In this document: positions 48,601 to 59,179 of the stretch, piece by piece
How positions within the stretch are numbered: the first letter of the stretch is position 1
Layout of the letters: every line of letters begins with the position of its first letter
Source of the DNA: Abelmoschus esculentus
Lineage: Eukaryota; Streptophyta; Magnoliopsida; Malvales; Malvaceae
Reading direction: 5' to 3'
Length of the DNA: 64,000 nt
Assembly: GCA_035048815.1 (NCBI GenBank)
Contig: JAUCBN010000035.1
Coordinates: 10,552,501-10,616,500 of the forward strand
The notes under the pieces: generated by a model
Databases searched by the model: none
Seen by the model: only the letters and a program-made list of their open reading frames with translations
Told to the model about the DNA's origin: nothing
Position numbers and translations under genes: made by a program

Positions 48601-49176
48601 AAAAGAAAAGGAGCTATATTTTATGATAGTCTGATTGAGGAATTAATGATTATAAAAATCTTTATAAGAGATTAAATGGTCTCCAACAGAGATATTGACA
48701 TGACTCAGGTACCTGATAATAAAGAGATCTCAATATATTATGTCATGTCTATTATAAGTGGAACTAAAATTAAATCGATGTCGTTTATATATTTGCATGC
48801 AATATAGCACTAGAGATTTTATTTGATGATGTGGATCATGAATCATTATCAATTGGGCAATGTAAACAAAGAAATGATTGGCCAACATGGAATGAGGCAA
48901 TTAAGGCGAAACTAAAATCTCTTTCAAAAGAGAAGTATTTGGGTCGATAGCTCATACATTGAAATGTGTAAAACTCGTGGATATAAACGAGTCTTTGTGA
49001 GAAAGAGAAATCAAAAGGGGAAATCATAAGATATAAGCTCACTTGATTGCACAAGGATTCTCACAAATATATGAAATTAAATGAGAAAAATATATTCCTC
49101 TGTGGTGGATGCAATTACTTTTAGATACTTTGGCAATAAATGAAATGGCTTAGTTTCATCTAATGGATGTTGTTAC
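45656..49176 (+). pseudogene. Copia gag to RT N-terminal part, heavily decayed
   Basis: No long frame survives, but landmarks do. A Gag zinc knuckle CYQCDSINH..SRTCRTPK is near 46812-46860, with TGA where Trp is expected. A worn protease region (ASIHTILNHKKYF) is near 47050. A pre-integrase motif (WHNRLDHPGSIMMQKF) is near 47640-47690. An integrase segment (YFMIFIDASTRW, FARLLAQLIKLRA) is near 47885-47990. Later come PDDFADPKRVTKS near 48440 and the RT start (NDWPTWNEAIKAKLKSL) near 48872. Stops and shifts are everywhere. The last codons before 49177 (FHLMDVVT-like) are the RT segment cut by the nested element. Confidence 0.8.
46273..46475 (+). repeat. 58-bp tandem repeat, four units
   Basis: Units begin at 46273, 46331, 46389 and 46447, exactly 58 bp apart, each opening with CATTCCCTGAAGTGAATG or a one- or two-base variant. 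Two further isolated copies of the 18-mer lie at 46629 and 47223. The 18-mer is an imperfect palindrome (CATTC..GAATG). Confidence 0.85.
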
Positions 49177-50508
49177 TGATGAGTGTTCGAATTTATATAT
49201 TTTTTTATTAATAATTATTTCCCATTGTCGATTTGATATTACTAATTTGGTTCTATTTTGATCATTTTCAGTGTAGGAACTTATTTTTCAGAACCAACAG
49301 AAAATAGTGAATTCTGCATTTTTTTTATGACTGAAGTCGCACGACGCTTTTCGATCTGGCAGATTTGGATTATCCAGTCAGCAAAAGTTTATAGAAGATA
49401 GTCCAGTCATATATTCTAGAAGGATGAATGGATTATTTGGGAATTATCTTGAAGATTTATCTTAAGAATTTAAATTTTAAATTTTAGAACATTTATCTTT
49501 ATCTTTATCTTTTTTATTTTTTTTAAATTTTGAATTGTTATATTTTTAGGGTTTTAGAATAGTATAAATACCCATAGAGGTAAAGCTTGAGATGTACTTC
49601 AATTTTCACTTTCTCTCTTGAGTAATAGAATTCTCTTTAGTTCTTTTTATTTTCTTTGAGTTTTTTTTTATATTTCTTTTCTTTTAGAAAATGCTAAGTA
49701 TGATTTCAATCATGCTTGGCTAAACTTTTATTTAGCCGAAAGCTAAGTGACGACTCAATCCATATTGTGAGAATCGTGAAGCGCTTAATTCCTTCGGATA
49801 ACATTCTTGATTTTCTAAATCAAGGATTGGCAATCGGCTTTTCCTTTAATGATCTCGACACCTTCATTTAAAAAAGTGCACGTTGACTTGAAGATTGTTT
49901 AGATCTATCGTTGGGAAGAAAAATCGGCTGGTAGCAAATTTGGCTTCCTGTGAACAAACTTGGTGGTGGTCCACTAAGGGAAATCAAGATCGGGTTCGAT
50001 TCTCTGTGAGACGCTATAACTCGAGTCAGGCTTTTCCAGTGCTTAAAGTTGTATTGGCGCTAACGGCGATAGGCGTGGTTAGTCCAGCAAAGACCGAATT
50101 CCGGAGATAGACTTGGGAATATTGGTTTACCGAAGAGAGAAGCAAGTTATAAGGGTTGGTCCTTGTAGACTGTAACTGGCATGGATCTTGAAGTAAAATC
50201 TATTTCGATGATCAATTTGGAATTGAGGCGAAACAAAGCTTGAGGCTATATCCTTTAAATTTATTACTTCAAATATTTATTTTCATTTAATTTCAGTTAT
50301 TATTAGATTAAGATTATTTTTAGTTATTTTTTAATATCAAACCCCATTTTCTAATTTATTGTTTTTTTTTTTGGATCAGGATCAGGATCAATTCAATTCA
50401 ACGTTGGAAATTTCTTAGTCCCTGTGGATCGACCCTACTTTCTCTATACTATTCTTTTATTTAATTTGAGAAATAGGAATTATTTATTTGACAATTCGAC
50501 GCTTGTCA
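49177..50508 (+). repeat. 5' LTR of the Gag-only element (1332 bp)
   Basis: TGATGAGTG..CGCTTGTCA. The promoter word TATAAATA is at 49563-49570. The 49329-50109 part is missing from the 3' LTR. Confidence 0.9.
49563..49570 (+). promoter_or_regulatory. TATA box of the nested element
   Basis: TATAAATA followed by CCCATAG, in the part of the LTR present only at the 5' end. It is the best core-promoter candidate in this LTR. Confidence 0.55.
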
Positions 50509-50511
50509 AAT

Positions 50512-50529
50512 TGGCGCCGTTGCCGGGGA
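50512..50529 (+). promoter_or_regulatory. Primer-binding site of the nested element
   Basis: TGGCGCCGTTGCCGGGGA, three bases after the 5' LTR, is the tRNA-Asp-type primer site typical of Athila and related plant Gypsy elements. Confidence 0.92.
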
Positions 50530-50566
50530 CTTCGGTAAAATTACTAATATTGTTTTGTTTTGATCT

Positions 50567-53077
50567 ATGACCAGGTCACTTCTGGGAAAACTAGTAGATT
50601 ACGAACCCGAGATCGAAGCTCTTGCCCGGAGGCTGCGTGGAGAGACCCTTAGACGCAGAAGGTTGAATCGAGACCTTCAACCAAATCCTGATTTTGAGGA
50701 AATTTCTTACACCGAGGAGTTACTTACTTCTGACGACGAAGGATCAGAACAAATGGCTGAACAAACAATTCGAGAGTTAGCTGTAGCACCTGATGAACAA
50801 CAACCACTGTGTATCATGTTCCCAAATGGCGAAACACCATTTGAACTTAAAACTGGTTTAATACATTTACTTCCGACTTTTCGAGGCTTGCAGAATGAAA
50901 ATCCACACAAGCATTTAAAAGAGTTTCATATGGTTTGTCTGAGTATGAAACCACAAGGAGTATCCGAAGATCAAATAAAACTTCGCGCATTTCCATTTTC
51001 TTTAGCTGATTTGGCAAAAGATTGGTTATTTTATTTACCTTCCGGTTCAATTAATACATGGGCTGATATGGCATGATTGTTTCTTGACAGGTTCTTTCCA
51101 GCGGCAAAAGCAAGCGAATTAAGGAGAAACATCTTAGGAATTCGACAAAAGGATGGAGAGTCGTTATACGACTATTGGGAACGATTTAAAAGACTTTGCG
51201 CTAGTTGTCTGCAACATGGCCTAACTGAACAAACCCTTCTACAATACTTTTATGAAGGACTACTTCCAATGGAAATGAAAATGATCGACGCAGCTAGTGG
51301 TGGAGCCTTCGTAAATATGACTCCTACCGCCGCCAGAAATCTTATCTCAACCATAGCCGCTAATGCACAACAGTTTCGCCCAAGTGAACCCACTCGACGG
51401 GTTCACGAGATAAGTACATCTTCTTTAGAGGATAAAATTGATAAGTTAACTAATGTGGTTCAATCTCTTATTGCAGGTAAAATAGGTCCAGCTAGACTTT
51501 GCGGAATATGCACGATGCCGGATCATCCTACGGGCCGTTGCCCAATGCTTCAAGAAGATAATAACGTTCAAGTAAATGCCGTTGGAAATTTTCCAGGACC
51601 TCCTCAAAGGCAATATGATCTCAATGCAAACAGTTATAATCCAGGTTGGAGGGATCATCCAAACCTCAAGTATGGATCGAATCAAACTTATCAACCTAGG
51701 CCACCTGCACTGCAACAATATCAGCCACAAAAATCATCGTTGGAGTCAATTGTTGAACGTTTGGCGCTAGCTCAAGAGAAATTTCAACAAAAGACAGAGG
51801 CACACTTTCAAGAAATTGACAAACAAATGAGTCAACTTACATTAGCTGTGAGTCGTTTGGAATCGAAGGGAAAGCTACCATCGCAAACTGAGCCAAACCC
51901 ACGACAGAATGTTAGTGCCATCACCCTTCGAAGTGGTACCATTGTCGAACCTAAAGAAGATGTCAATCAACCCCACAAAAAGAAGGAAACCAAACCACAA
52001 ACTATCCCTACATCATCTCCTTATGACGTTCCACCTCCCTTTCCATCGAGATTAGTGAAGCGTGATAAGCAAGCCGAGGAACAAGAAATTCTTGACATGT
52101 TTCAGAAAGTGGAGATAAACATACCACTTCTCGATGTGATCCGAAAAATTCCAAGGTATGCTAGATTTTTGAAGGATCTTTGCACAAATAAAAGAAAGCT
52201 TACTGGGAATGAAAAGGTAAACTTAGGTGAAAATATTTCTGCCGTAAGTCAACGTAAAATTCCACCCAAATACAAGGATCAAGGTATGTTTGCTATCCCA
52301 TGTAAGATTGGTAAAGTTGGTATTAAACGAGCTATGTGTGATTTAGGCGCTTCAATTAATGCCATGCCTCTTTCAATTTATAATTTATTAAGTGTTGAGC
52401 TTTTAAAGGAAACAGGTGTGACGATACAGCTTGTCGACAGATCTTTAGTGTATCCTGAAGGAGTTCTTGAAAACGTACTCGTAAAGGTAAAAGATTTATT
52501 TTTTCCTTCAGATTTCTATGTCATTGACATGGAAGATGATCGCACCAATGTCTCTTCCGAGATTTTACTTGGTAGACCATTTTTGAGCACATCACATGCC
52601 AAAATTGATGTAAGAAGTGGAATTCTTACCATGGAGTTTGACGGTGAAGTGGTAAAGTTTGACGTGTATAAGGCTATGAAATATCCTAACTCTATTCCTA
52701 ATGTCAGTTGTGTTAATATATTTGATTCTTCTATGAATGAATATGTTAAACATAATCTTTCTGATGAGTTATGCAGGAATCTGAATGCTGAAACTATTAA
52801 AGAAGTAAAAATGGATATCTCTTCTGATGTGGAATCACGTTCATTTTGCAAAGAGCTAAGTAAAAATTTAAATTTGATGTCTTCTCGAACTAACTTTTCT
52901 CCATTTATCTTGCAGGAACCAAAGCTGGAATTAAAATTACCACCAGATAAATTGCAGATTAAAGAAGATATTTTGTCGAAAATGAAGGAACTCCATAACC
53001 GAAAAATTTCTCATGGAGAAATTCTAAGTTGGATAAAGAACATGAATTGGAAAAAAAATTTCTCGCAGAACTTGTAG
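50567..53077 (+). pseudogene. Gag-protease protein with one premature stop
   Basis: A frame of 837 codons from ATG 50567 to TAG 53075-53077, broken once by TGA at 51074-51076. Domains: an arginine-rich N-terminus (LARRLRGETLRRRRL); the plant retrotransposon Gag core (LPTFRGLQNENPHKHLKEF, KLRAFPFSLADLAKDWLFYL, then LFLDRFFPAAKASELRRNI); a short knuckle C-x2-C-x4-H-x4-C (CGICTMPDHPTGRC, about 51500-51541); and an aspartic protease with CDLGASINAMPLS near 52340, where DLGAS replaces the commoner DSGAS. It ends soon after with a basic tail and does not enter RT. Apart from the one TGA, which C-to-T change of CGA would produce, it is open throughout. It is clearly younger than the Copia host around it. 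Confidence 0.9.
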
Positions 53078-53120
53078 TCTGAATCAGGTCATCAAGCTAA
53101 TGACGTTAAACAAAGCGCTG

Positions 53121-53138
53121 AATGGGAGGCAACCCATT
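53121..53138 (+). other. Stem-loop AATGGG-AGGCAA-CCCATT after the gag frame
   Basis: A perfect 6-bp stem with a 6-nt loop starts 44 bases after the stop. The surrounding AAAGCGCTGAATGGGAGGC phrase is a recurring landmark in the same place of Athila/Tat-type plant elements, to my knowledge without an assigned role. Confidence 0.7.
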
Positions 53139-53790
53139 TTCTCTATTTTTTTTCTTCTTTTATTTATTTTTTTTTCATCTAATTTATTTTCAAATAAATT
53201 TACACAGAATTTCCCCCCAGATTTGAATGGCTTTGTCGTGCATGAAATTTGGAATATTGCAAATGGCCTTCAAAATTATCGACAATCAAATTTACTTTAG
53301 ACACGGGGAGTATCTCTATTCCTTCTCTTGTACTTTAATTTTCATATTGAGATAATATGCTTAAAGTGAGGGGGAGTGGTTATATTTCTCCTTACTTGTT
53401 CATGTTAGTTTGAAGGTATATTTTAAGTTCTTATGATTGTTGTTTATCTGGGTTGACTTATTAGTTTTATCATAATCCCTTGTTTACAAACTTGAATTAA
53501 TTTTGTTATGCATGGATAATTAACTTGAGATGATTAGATGTTTTGGTGAAAGTTTTTAACCTTATAGTATAATTGTTAGTGTTGCTTAAATATGAGTTTG
53601 TGCTTGTTTTGCTAATAATGATGTTATCTTTAGGTGCATGATTTTTTTTTGAGACGATTGTGAGTGGTAGATCGTTTGAATGTGACCGGATTGGAGAATC
53701 GGGGCGAGGTGCTTGGGTTGTCATCTCGTTTCCAGTTCAAAGATTCGGTGACGAGTCGAGACTACAGAGTTAGAGTTAATGAGAGTAGCG

Positions 53791-53910
53791 CTAAAAAAGA
53801 GAAAAAAAAAAAGAAAAAAAATGTCTTTTGAAAAAAATAATAAAGCGCTTGAAAAAAAATAAAAAAAAGAGAAAAATAATCTCTTTCAAAAAAAGAAAAA
53901 AAGAGAGTGA
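53791..53910 (+). repeat. A-rich purine tracts in the 3' non-coding region
   Basis: Near-continuous AAAAAGAGAAAAAA-type tracts are broken by GCGCTAAAAAAG, AAAGCGCTTG and TCTCTTTC. They give incidental open frames rich in K and F that I do not annotate. Confidence 0.7.
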
Positions 53911-54175
53911 TATAAAAGGGGAGGAAAATAAAACTCACACTCCGCCAATCGTTATTCATGAAGGATCTAAACTTGATTTGATTTCGTCTCACAAGCAAAT
54001 AGCAAAAGCTCTGCATATCTACCTTTTATTCATTTGGTTAATTATTGTTTATTGAAATATCATGTCACCTTTATTTGGTTGTCTTGTCTAACTTCTTTAA
54101 TTCATGCATGTACATGGGATTTGACATAAACTTTTTGAGTGAATTTTGATAAGTGACGAAAATGAGAATTTGAGT

Positions 54176-54193
54176 ATGCTTGAGGACAAGCAT
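54176..54193 (+). other. Stem-loop ATGCTTG-AGGA-CAAGCAT beside the polypurine tract
   Basis: A perfect 7-bp stem closing a 4-nt loop, 20 bases before the 3' LTR. The GCTTGAGGACAAGC word is a frequent landmark before the polypurine tract of Athila/Tat-type elements. Confidence 0.8.
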
Positions 54194-54200
54194 TGAATAA

Positions 54201-54213
54201 GTGAGGGGGAATT
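54201..54213 (+). promoter_or_regulatory. Polypurine tract of the nested element
   Basis: GTGAGGGGGAATT directly abuts the TG of the 3' LTR. Confidence 0.8.
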
Positions 54214-54755
54214 TGATGAGTGTTCGAATTTATATATTTTTTTATTAATAATTATTTCCCATTGTCGATTTGATATTACTAATTTGGTTCTATTTTGATC
54301 ATTTTCAGTGTAGGAACTTATTTTTCAGAACCAACAGAAAATAGTGAATTCTGCATTTTTTTTATGACTTGGGAATATTGGTTTACCGAAGAGAGAAGCA
54401 AGTTATAAGGGTTGGTCCTTGTAGACTGTAACTGGCATGGATCTTGAAGTAAAATCTATTTCGATGATCAATTTGGAATTGAGGCGAAACAAAGCTTGAG
54501 GCTATATCCTTTAAATTTATTACTTCAAATATTTATTTTCATTTAATTTCAGTTATTATTAGATTAAGATTATTTTTAGTTTTTTTTTAATATCAAACCC
54601 CATTTTCTAATTTATTGTTTTTTTTGGATCAGGATCAATTCAATTCAACGTTGGAAATTTCTTAGTCCCTGTGGATCGACCCTACTTTCTCTATACTATT
54701 CTTTTATTTAATTTGAGAAATAGGAATTATTTATTTGACAATTCGACGCTTGTCA
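54214..54755 (+). repeat. 3' LTR of the Gag-only element, 781 bp deleted
   Basis: Identical ends to the 5' LTR, but the sequence jumps from TTTTATGACT to TGGGAATATTGG. In the 5' LTR both edges of the missing segment are GACT (49329 and 50110). One GACT remains. Confidence 0.9.
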
Positions 54756-54760
54756 GTTAC

Positions 54761-55851
54761 ATCTTATTTATGTGAGCCTCTTGATAACAACATTTACATG
54801 AAGCTTCTAAAAGGATTTAGACTGCCATAAGCAGTTAATTCAAGTTCTTAAGAACATTATTTTATCATATTGAAGATATCTTTTTATGGCTTGAAACAAT
54901 TTAGGCGTATTTGGTATGATCGCCTCATTGAACACTTATTAGCATAATGCTATATGAATTATTTTCCCCGAGCATTTTTATTAAGAGGTTTAGCTCTGAA
55001 TTTTTATTGTTTTGTATGTCGATGATTTGAATATCGCTGAGACTTGTGAAGAGATCTCCTTAAATCCTTGTACATCAATCGACATACAGAAAAATGTTGA
55101 AAGAGATTTTACATACATAACACATATTCATTAATCATCCTTATGATTGCTAGGTCTCTCAATGTAAACAAAGATTCTTTCTGCCTCAAGAAAAGAGTAA
55201 TATTATTCTTGATCTAAAAGCACAATATGTATATTATTTAATCTGGAAGCATCGTATCTTAGCTAGTCCAGAAATATTATTTAAGTGCTATGAGATCATT
55301 ACCTTTAAATAATTGTTATGCATGAGGCAAAGCCGAAATATGTATTTGGCTAAGCATATCCTGAAGATATGTGAAAATTTTTACAAGATAAGATACAAGC
55401 TATCTTGTATAGAGATAATACAAAATTTATATCTCAAGGTGGATATATCAAATATGATAAAACGAAACATATTTCTTCAAGTTTTGTCCCTCATGATTTT
55501 CAGATGAATAATATTCAATGAATCATTTCAAGCAATGATTTAAAAGATTTATCTACTAGTGCATGATCTACTTCAACATTTGAAGATCATATTCAATATT
55601 AAATTATGAAGATTCAAAGATCTTATGTGATATTTTCATGAGGGGGAGTAAATACGCGTTGCACTCTTTTTCCCTTAATCGAGGTTTTATCCCAATGGGT
55701 TTTCCTTGTAAGGTTTTTAATGAGGCAACATGTTATGCGTATCAAAGATGTATGTACTCTTTTTCCTTCACTAAGAATTTTTTTCCCACAGGGTTTTTAT
55801 CTTAGTAAGGTTTTAACGAGGCACATTATCTTCATCGACATCCAAGGGGAG
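54761..55851 (+). pseudogene. Copia RT C-terminal part and RNase H, decayed
   Basis: Continues the RT that stops at 49176: AYLYGSLDNNIYMKL-like at 54770-54810, then FYGLKQ..RRIWYDRL near 54885-54930. A worn RNase H segment (DNTKFISQGGYIKYDKTKHIS) is near 55405-55470. After it, a 3' untranslated region holds two imperfect copies of a CTCTTTTTCC..GGGTTTTxCTTxGTAAGG block (about 55660-55730 and 55760-55825). The polypurine tract is at 55844-55851. Confidence 0.75.
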
Positions 55852-56100
55852 TGTTATGAATAATATTTATCTATGTGGATGTCTATTATAATAAGAACTC
55901 TATCATTATGAAAATTATCTTCATTAATTAGAGTTAATATATTATGTACTTCTTATGCCTATAAATAGATGAATTTGTGAAGGCATTGTACACAAGTCAA
56001 TATTGAGAATAATACAAATATGTCTCTTTATATCTTCTCTTTGTTCTTTCATTCTTATTCCTTATTCCTGTTTTATTTTTTCTTTACTTTATTCACAACA
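55852..56100 (+). repeat. Copia 3' LTR
   Basis: About 249 bp, beginning TGTTATGAA and ending CACAACA. It differs from the 5' LTR at a small number of positions and short indels, consistent with an old insertion. Confidence 0.92.
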
Positions 56101-56239
56101 AAGATAAATTTTAATTAATTTTATTTAAATCTTATATTAACTTTTTTAAATCTTATTTTTTATATTTAATATTTGATTTTCTCTATTTTTATATATTTAA
56201 TTCTTATTGTAATCTAATATATATTCTAATTATAAATAT

Positions 56240-56954
56240 GGCATAAAGATAATTTTAACCCTTAACTTTTATAATTTTTATCGTTTTGGCTCTTATTCTT
56301 TTTTATGGATAAATTTAGTCCCGAACCTATATCTTTTTGACAAATAGCTTATTTTTTAACTAACTTGATGACTGGACCGCTAAAAATCTAACAATGATGA
56401 CATGTCATATGCATATGATAATATATTTTAAACAACATGACATCTAACCTATCAAATATATATATATAAATATAATTTTATTCTAATATAAAATAATTAA
56501 AATTCAAATAAAATATTAAAAAATTAATTAATTCTAAAATAAAATACTACTAAATATTTCTCAACCCTATCTACGATAGAATTAAAATTCTATCTTAAAA
56601 AATTAATTAATTAGAGTTAGGAATATTTAGTAGCCTTTTATTTTAGAATTAATTGATTTTTAATATTTTACTTAAATTTTAATTGTTTTATATTTTATAT
56701 TGGAATAAAATTATATTTCATATATATATATATTTATTTGATAGGTTAGATGTCATGTCATTTAAAATATATTATTATATGCATATGACATGTCATCATC
56801 GTTAAATTTTTAACGGTCCAGTTATCATGATGGTTAAAAAAATAAGCTACTTGTTAAAAATATATCAGTTAAGGGTTAAGTTTATCCAAAAAAAAGAATA
56901 AGGGCCAAAACAATAAAAATTATAAACGTTAAGGGTTAAAATTATCTTTATGCC
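56240..56954. mobile_element. Foldback Mutator-like MITE, 715 bp
   Basis: Two arms of about 340 bp are nearly perfect inverted copies of each other, with the centre near 56575-56600 (CTATCTACGATAGAATT). Ends are GGCATAAAGATAATTTTAA and its complement. The 9-bp target duplication TATAAATAT is exact (56231-56239 and 56955-56963). It has no coding capacity. Nine-base duplications and long terminal inverted repeats point to the Mutator superfamily. Confidence 0.88.
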
Positions 56955-57545
56955 TATAAATATTTTTGCATCATTAATAATAAAAATCGTTTACAACTGT
57001 CCCCAGAATTATATTAGAAAAAAATAAAGAACGTAGATCAAATCCAAGACCCTTGTAAAATGGGTTCATTGTGTAAAGTCAAATAATTCTCAAAAGTAAA
57101 GCAGCTCTAAATATTAGAAACTATTAAAAACATTCAACTCAATTTAAATTTAAAATAGAGTTATAAATATATATAAGGTTCTACAAGTACATGACTCATT
57201 ATATTTAATAAATTATACTCTAACACAAAGTCGATGCTGAAAACCAACCACGATGGTGTTCCTCCGATCCGCTGTCACCTAGACACTTACGTAAGGAAAC
57301 ACATTCTGAAACGCTAAGCTACGAAAGCTCGGTGAGTACTCTGCCACTCGACCCACATTGCACAGATCATAAATAAAGTTATGCTACATGTATGATGTCA
57401 TGGCATGAGAGCAATGACGCTATCATATTCACCTAAACACAAGATATTATGCATGTATATTTTCAGCTCACAACATATACATATGAAGAGAAATCCACAC
57501 AACATCTCATAATCCATAAATATATTTAAGTAGTGCGGCCCGCGA

Positions 57546-57655
57546 TCACTAAGCATCGGAATCATACACTACAAGCAGGGTCCATGTCCACTAAGCATCG
57601 AAATTCCATACTCTAAGGATGAAGCCTGTGTCCACTAAGCATTGGGATCCTCCAT
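57546..57655 (-). repeat. Three copies of a 42-44-bp repeat
   Basis: The core CACTAAGCATCG (or CACTAAGCATTG) recurs at 57547, 57589 and 57633 with diverged spacers in the LTR. Confidence 0.7.
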
Positions 57656-57989
57656 TCGGTATGGTCTTAGAGTGTTACAACACTTTATTCATATATATAT
57701 ATGGTGTCTAGATCCACCATATAGTATCATATGAATAAGCAACCCATCATCAACACACAACAAGGTTCCTAGCTTACCATATTACATAAAATCCACCAAT
57801 ACCTTATTAGTTACTAATACTATTTAATTACCCAACATTTATCGAGTGATTAGCCAATTATCTCATTAACGAGGTTGAAATGTCAATTTCTTAGTTTTAA
57901 CATTCATTTTGTACGTTAAGAGACCCTTAAGACCCTTTACACTAAATTATAAAATCCTGAACGAAAGTGTTAATTTTGGACAAATTTCC

Positions 57990-58340
57990 TAGCGAGTATC
58001 GATACATGACACTTAGTATCGAAACGCCTCCAACGCATACCGATATGTCATTACCTTCAAAGAATTCAAAGAAGCCTACACGTACCGAAATGGTTAACCC
58101 CCATACCGATATTGGCTCATACCTGTTTTAATACGCTTATATAGCGTATCGATACGCTTGTGTATTAAACCCAATGTAATAGTGGTATCGATACGCTCTT
58201 GTATACTGATACTGAAATCCATCTCTAGAATTTAAAATACACAAGTAGTATCAGTACACGAGCTCTCGTACCTATACGCCCCTTACGAAAAACCATCAAG
58301 ATTACTCTAGCGTACCGATATGTACCTACTTCGTATTGAA
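57990..58340 (-). repeat. TCGATAC cluster, third LTR family
   Basis: About fifteen near-copies of GTATCGATAC, GTACCGATATG, GTATCGAAAC and ATACCGAT occur within 350 bp. Confidence 0.7.
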
Positions 58341-59179
58341 CCCCTACATGAAATTATAGGTATGAGTTTTTAATCTTCCATTTCCTCTACCCAAACTCCT
58401 CATATTGTTCTTACAAGTTATTAAGGTAGTATTTGATGTATTTCTATCCAATTTACAAAAATTCATCCACCGATAACAATTATGTCATTGAAGGGGCTCT
58501 CAAGCAACTAATCAAGCATGCACAAGCCTATCTTTATGAGATGTAATATGCCGAGGAGCTAAAAGAGTATCAAACTTTAGCAAAAATCAGCTACAACAAC
58601 GTTTTTCCTTCTCTTTAAACTTTCTCTTTCCTAAGGATATTTGAGGGCTTTTCAGCCTCTTTCTCTACAAGGAATAGCATATATACGAGATTAAACGTTT
58701 TCATGGGGCATTTTAGGATCTAAGAACATAAACCAATTGAGAATGGAGCTCTCAATCTTCATTCTTGTTCTCCCCTCAACCCTCACTCTTAAACTTTATT
58801 TCTCACCAACCCCATACATTTTTACCTTGTTTTAAAGATCACAAGTAGTTTTACAACTTCTCCTTTTCTAAAACGTGATTCACAGTAAAAACTCTAAAGT
58901 TCACCCTTTAGTATTTTCAAATGGGTGACGAAGAAAATGAAGGAAAATGATAGAAAACAAGGACAAGGGTGATCTTACCCAAAATTTTTTATAGAGAGAA
59001 ATTAAAACCTCTCTCCTTCCGCTTCTTTAATTCCCAAATTACCTAATTGCCCCTACTCAAACCCCCTAAGGCCCAAAACAATACAAATCTCAAAGCCTAA
59101 AGCCCAACAAGGGTCAAAATGTCGAAACTCAAAGCTTCGGGTTAACCCGATACTCGGATTCAAAATTTAGGTCGTGACA

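Larger units (their letters stand above)
49177..54755 (+). mobile_element. Non-autonomous Gypsy-type element with Gag-protease only
   Basis: Inserted in the Copia RT with a perfect 5-bp duplication GTTAC (49172-49176 and 54756-54760). The 5' LTR is 1332 bp; the 3' LTR is 542 bp because of an internal deletion. The primer site matches tRNA-Asp, as in Athila-like Gypsy elements. One long gag-protease frame is followed by about 1.1 kb of non-coding DNA and a polypurine tract. There is no RT, RNase H or integrase, so it would depend on a partner element. This fits the class described as terminal-repeat retrotransposons with a GAG domain (TR-GAG). Confidence 0.9.
45416..56100 (+). mobile_element. 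Ty1/Copia retrotransposon, decayed, with nested element
   Basis: LTRs 45416-45655 (240 bp) and 55852-56100 (249 bp) both begin TGTTATGAATAATATTTATC and end ATTCACAACA. The target duplication AAGAT is perfect (45411-45415 and 56101-56105). The CGTTATCAGCACGA word straight after the 5' LTR is the usual start of the internal region in many plant Copia elements, and a polypurine tract (AAGGGGAG) precedes the 3' LTR. Coding remnants in order are Gag knuckle, protease, pre-integrase/integrase, RT and RNase H, the Copia order. A Gag-protease LTR element (49177-54755) splits RT. Without the insert it is about 5.1 kb. Confidence 0.93.
57000..59179 (-). mobile_element. Gypsy-type LTR, third family (minus strand)
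   Basis: On the minus strand it begins TGTCACGACCTAAATTTTGA at 59179, a common start for plant Gypsy LTRs. It includes a TCGATAC cluster (57990-58340), a tandem repeat (57546-57655) and an ACTCACCGAGCTTTCG phrase near 57335 that is typical of the 3' part of Del/Tekay LTRs. The far end is not determined, and no coding region is next to it, so this may be a solo LTR or a fragment. Confidence 0.55.

Noticed and set aside
53762..54055. Lys- and Phe-rich open frames on both strands
   Set aside because: They are created by A-rich purine tracts in the 3' non-coding part of an LTR element.
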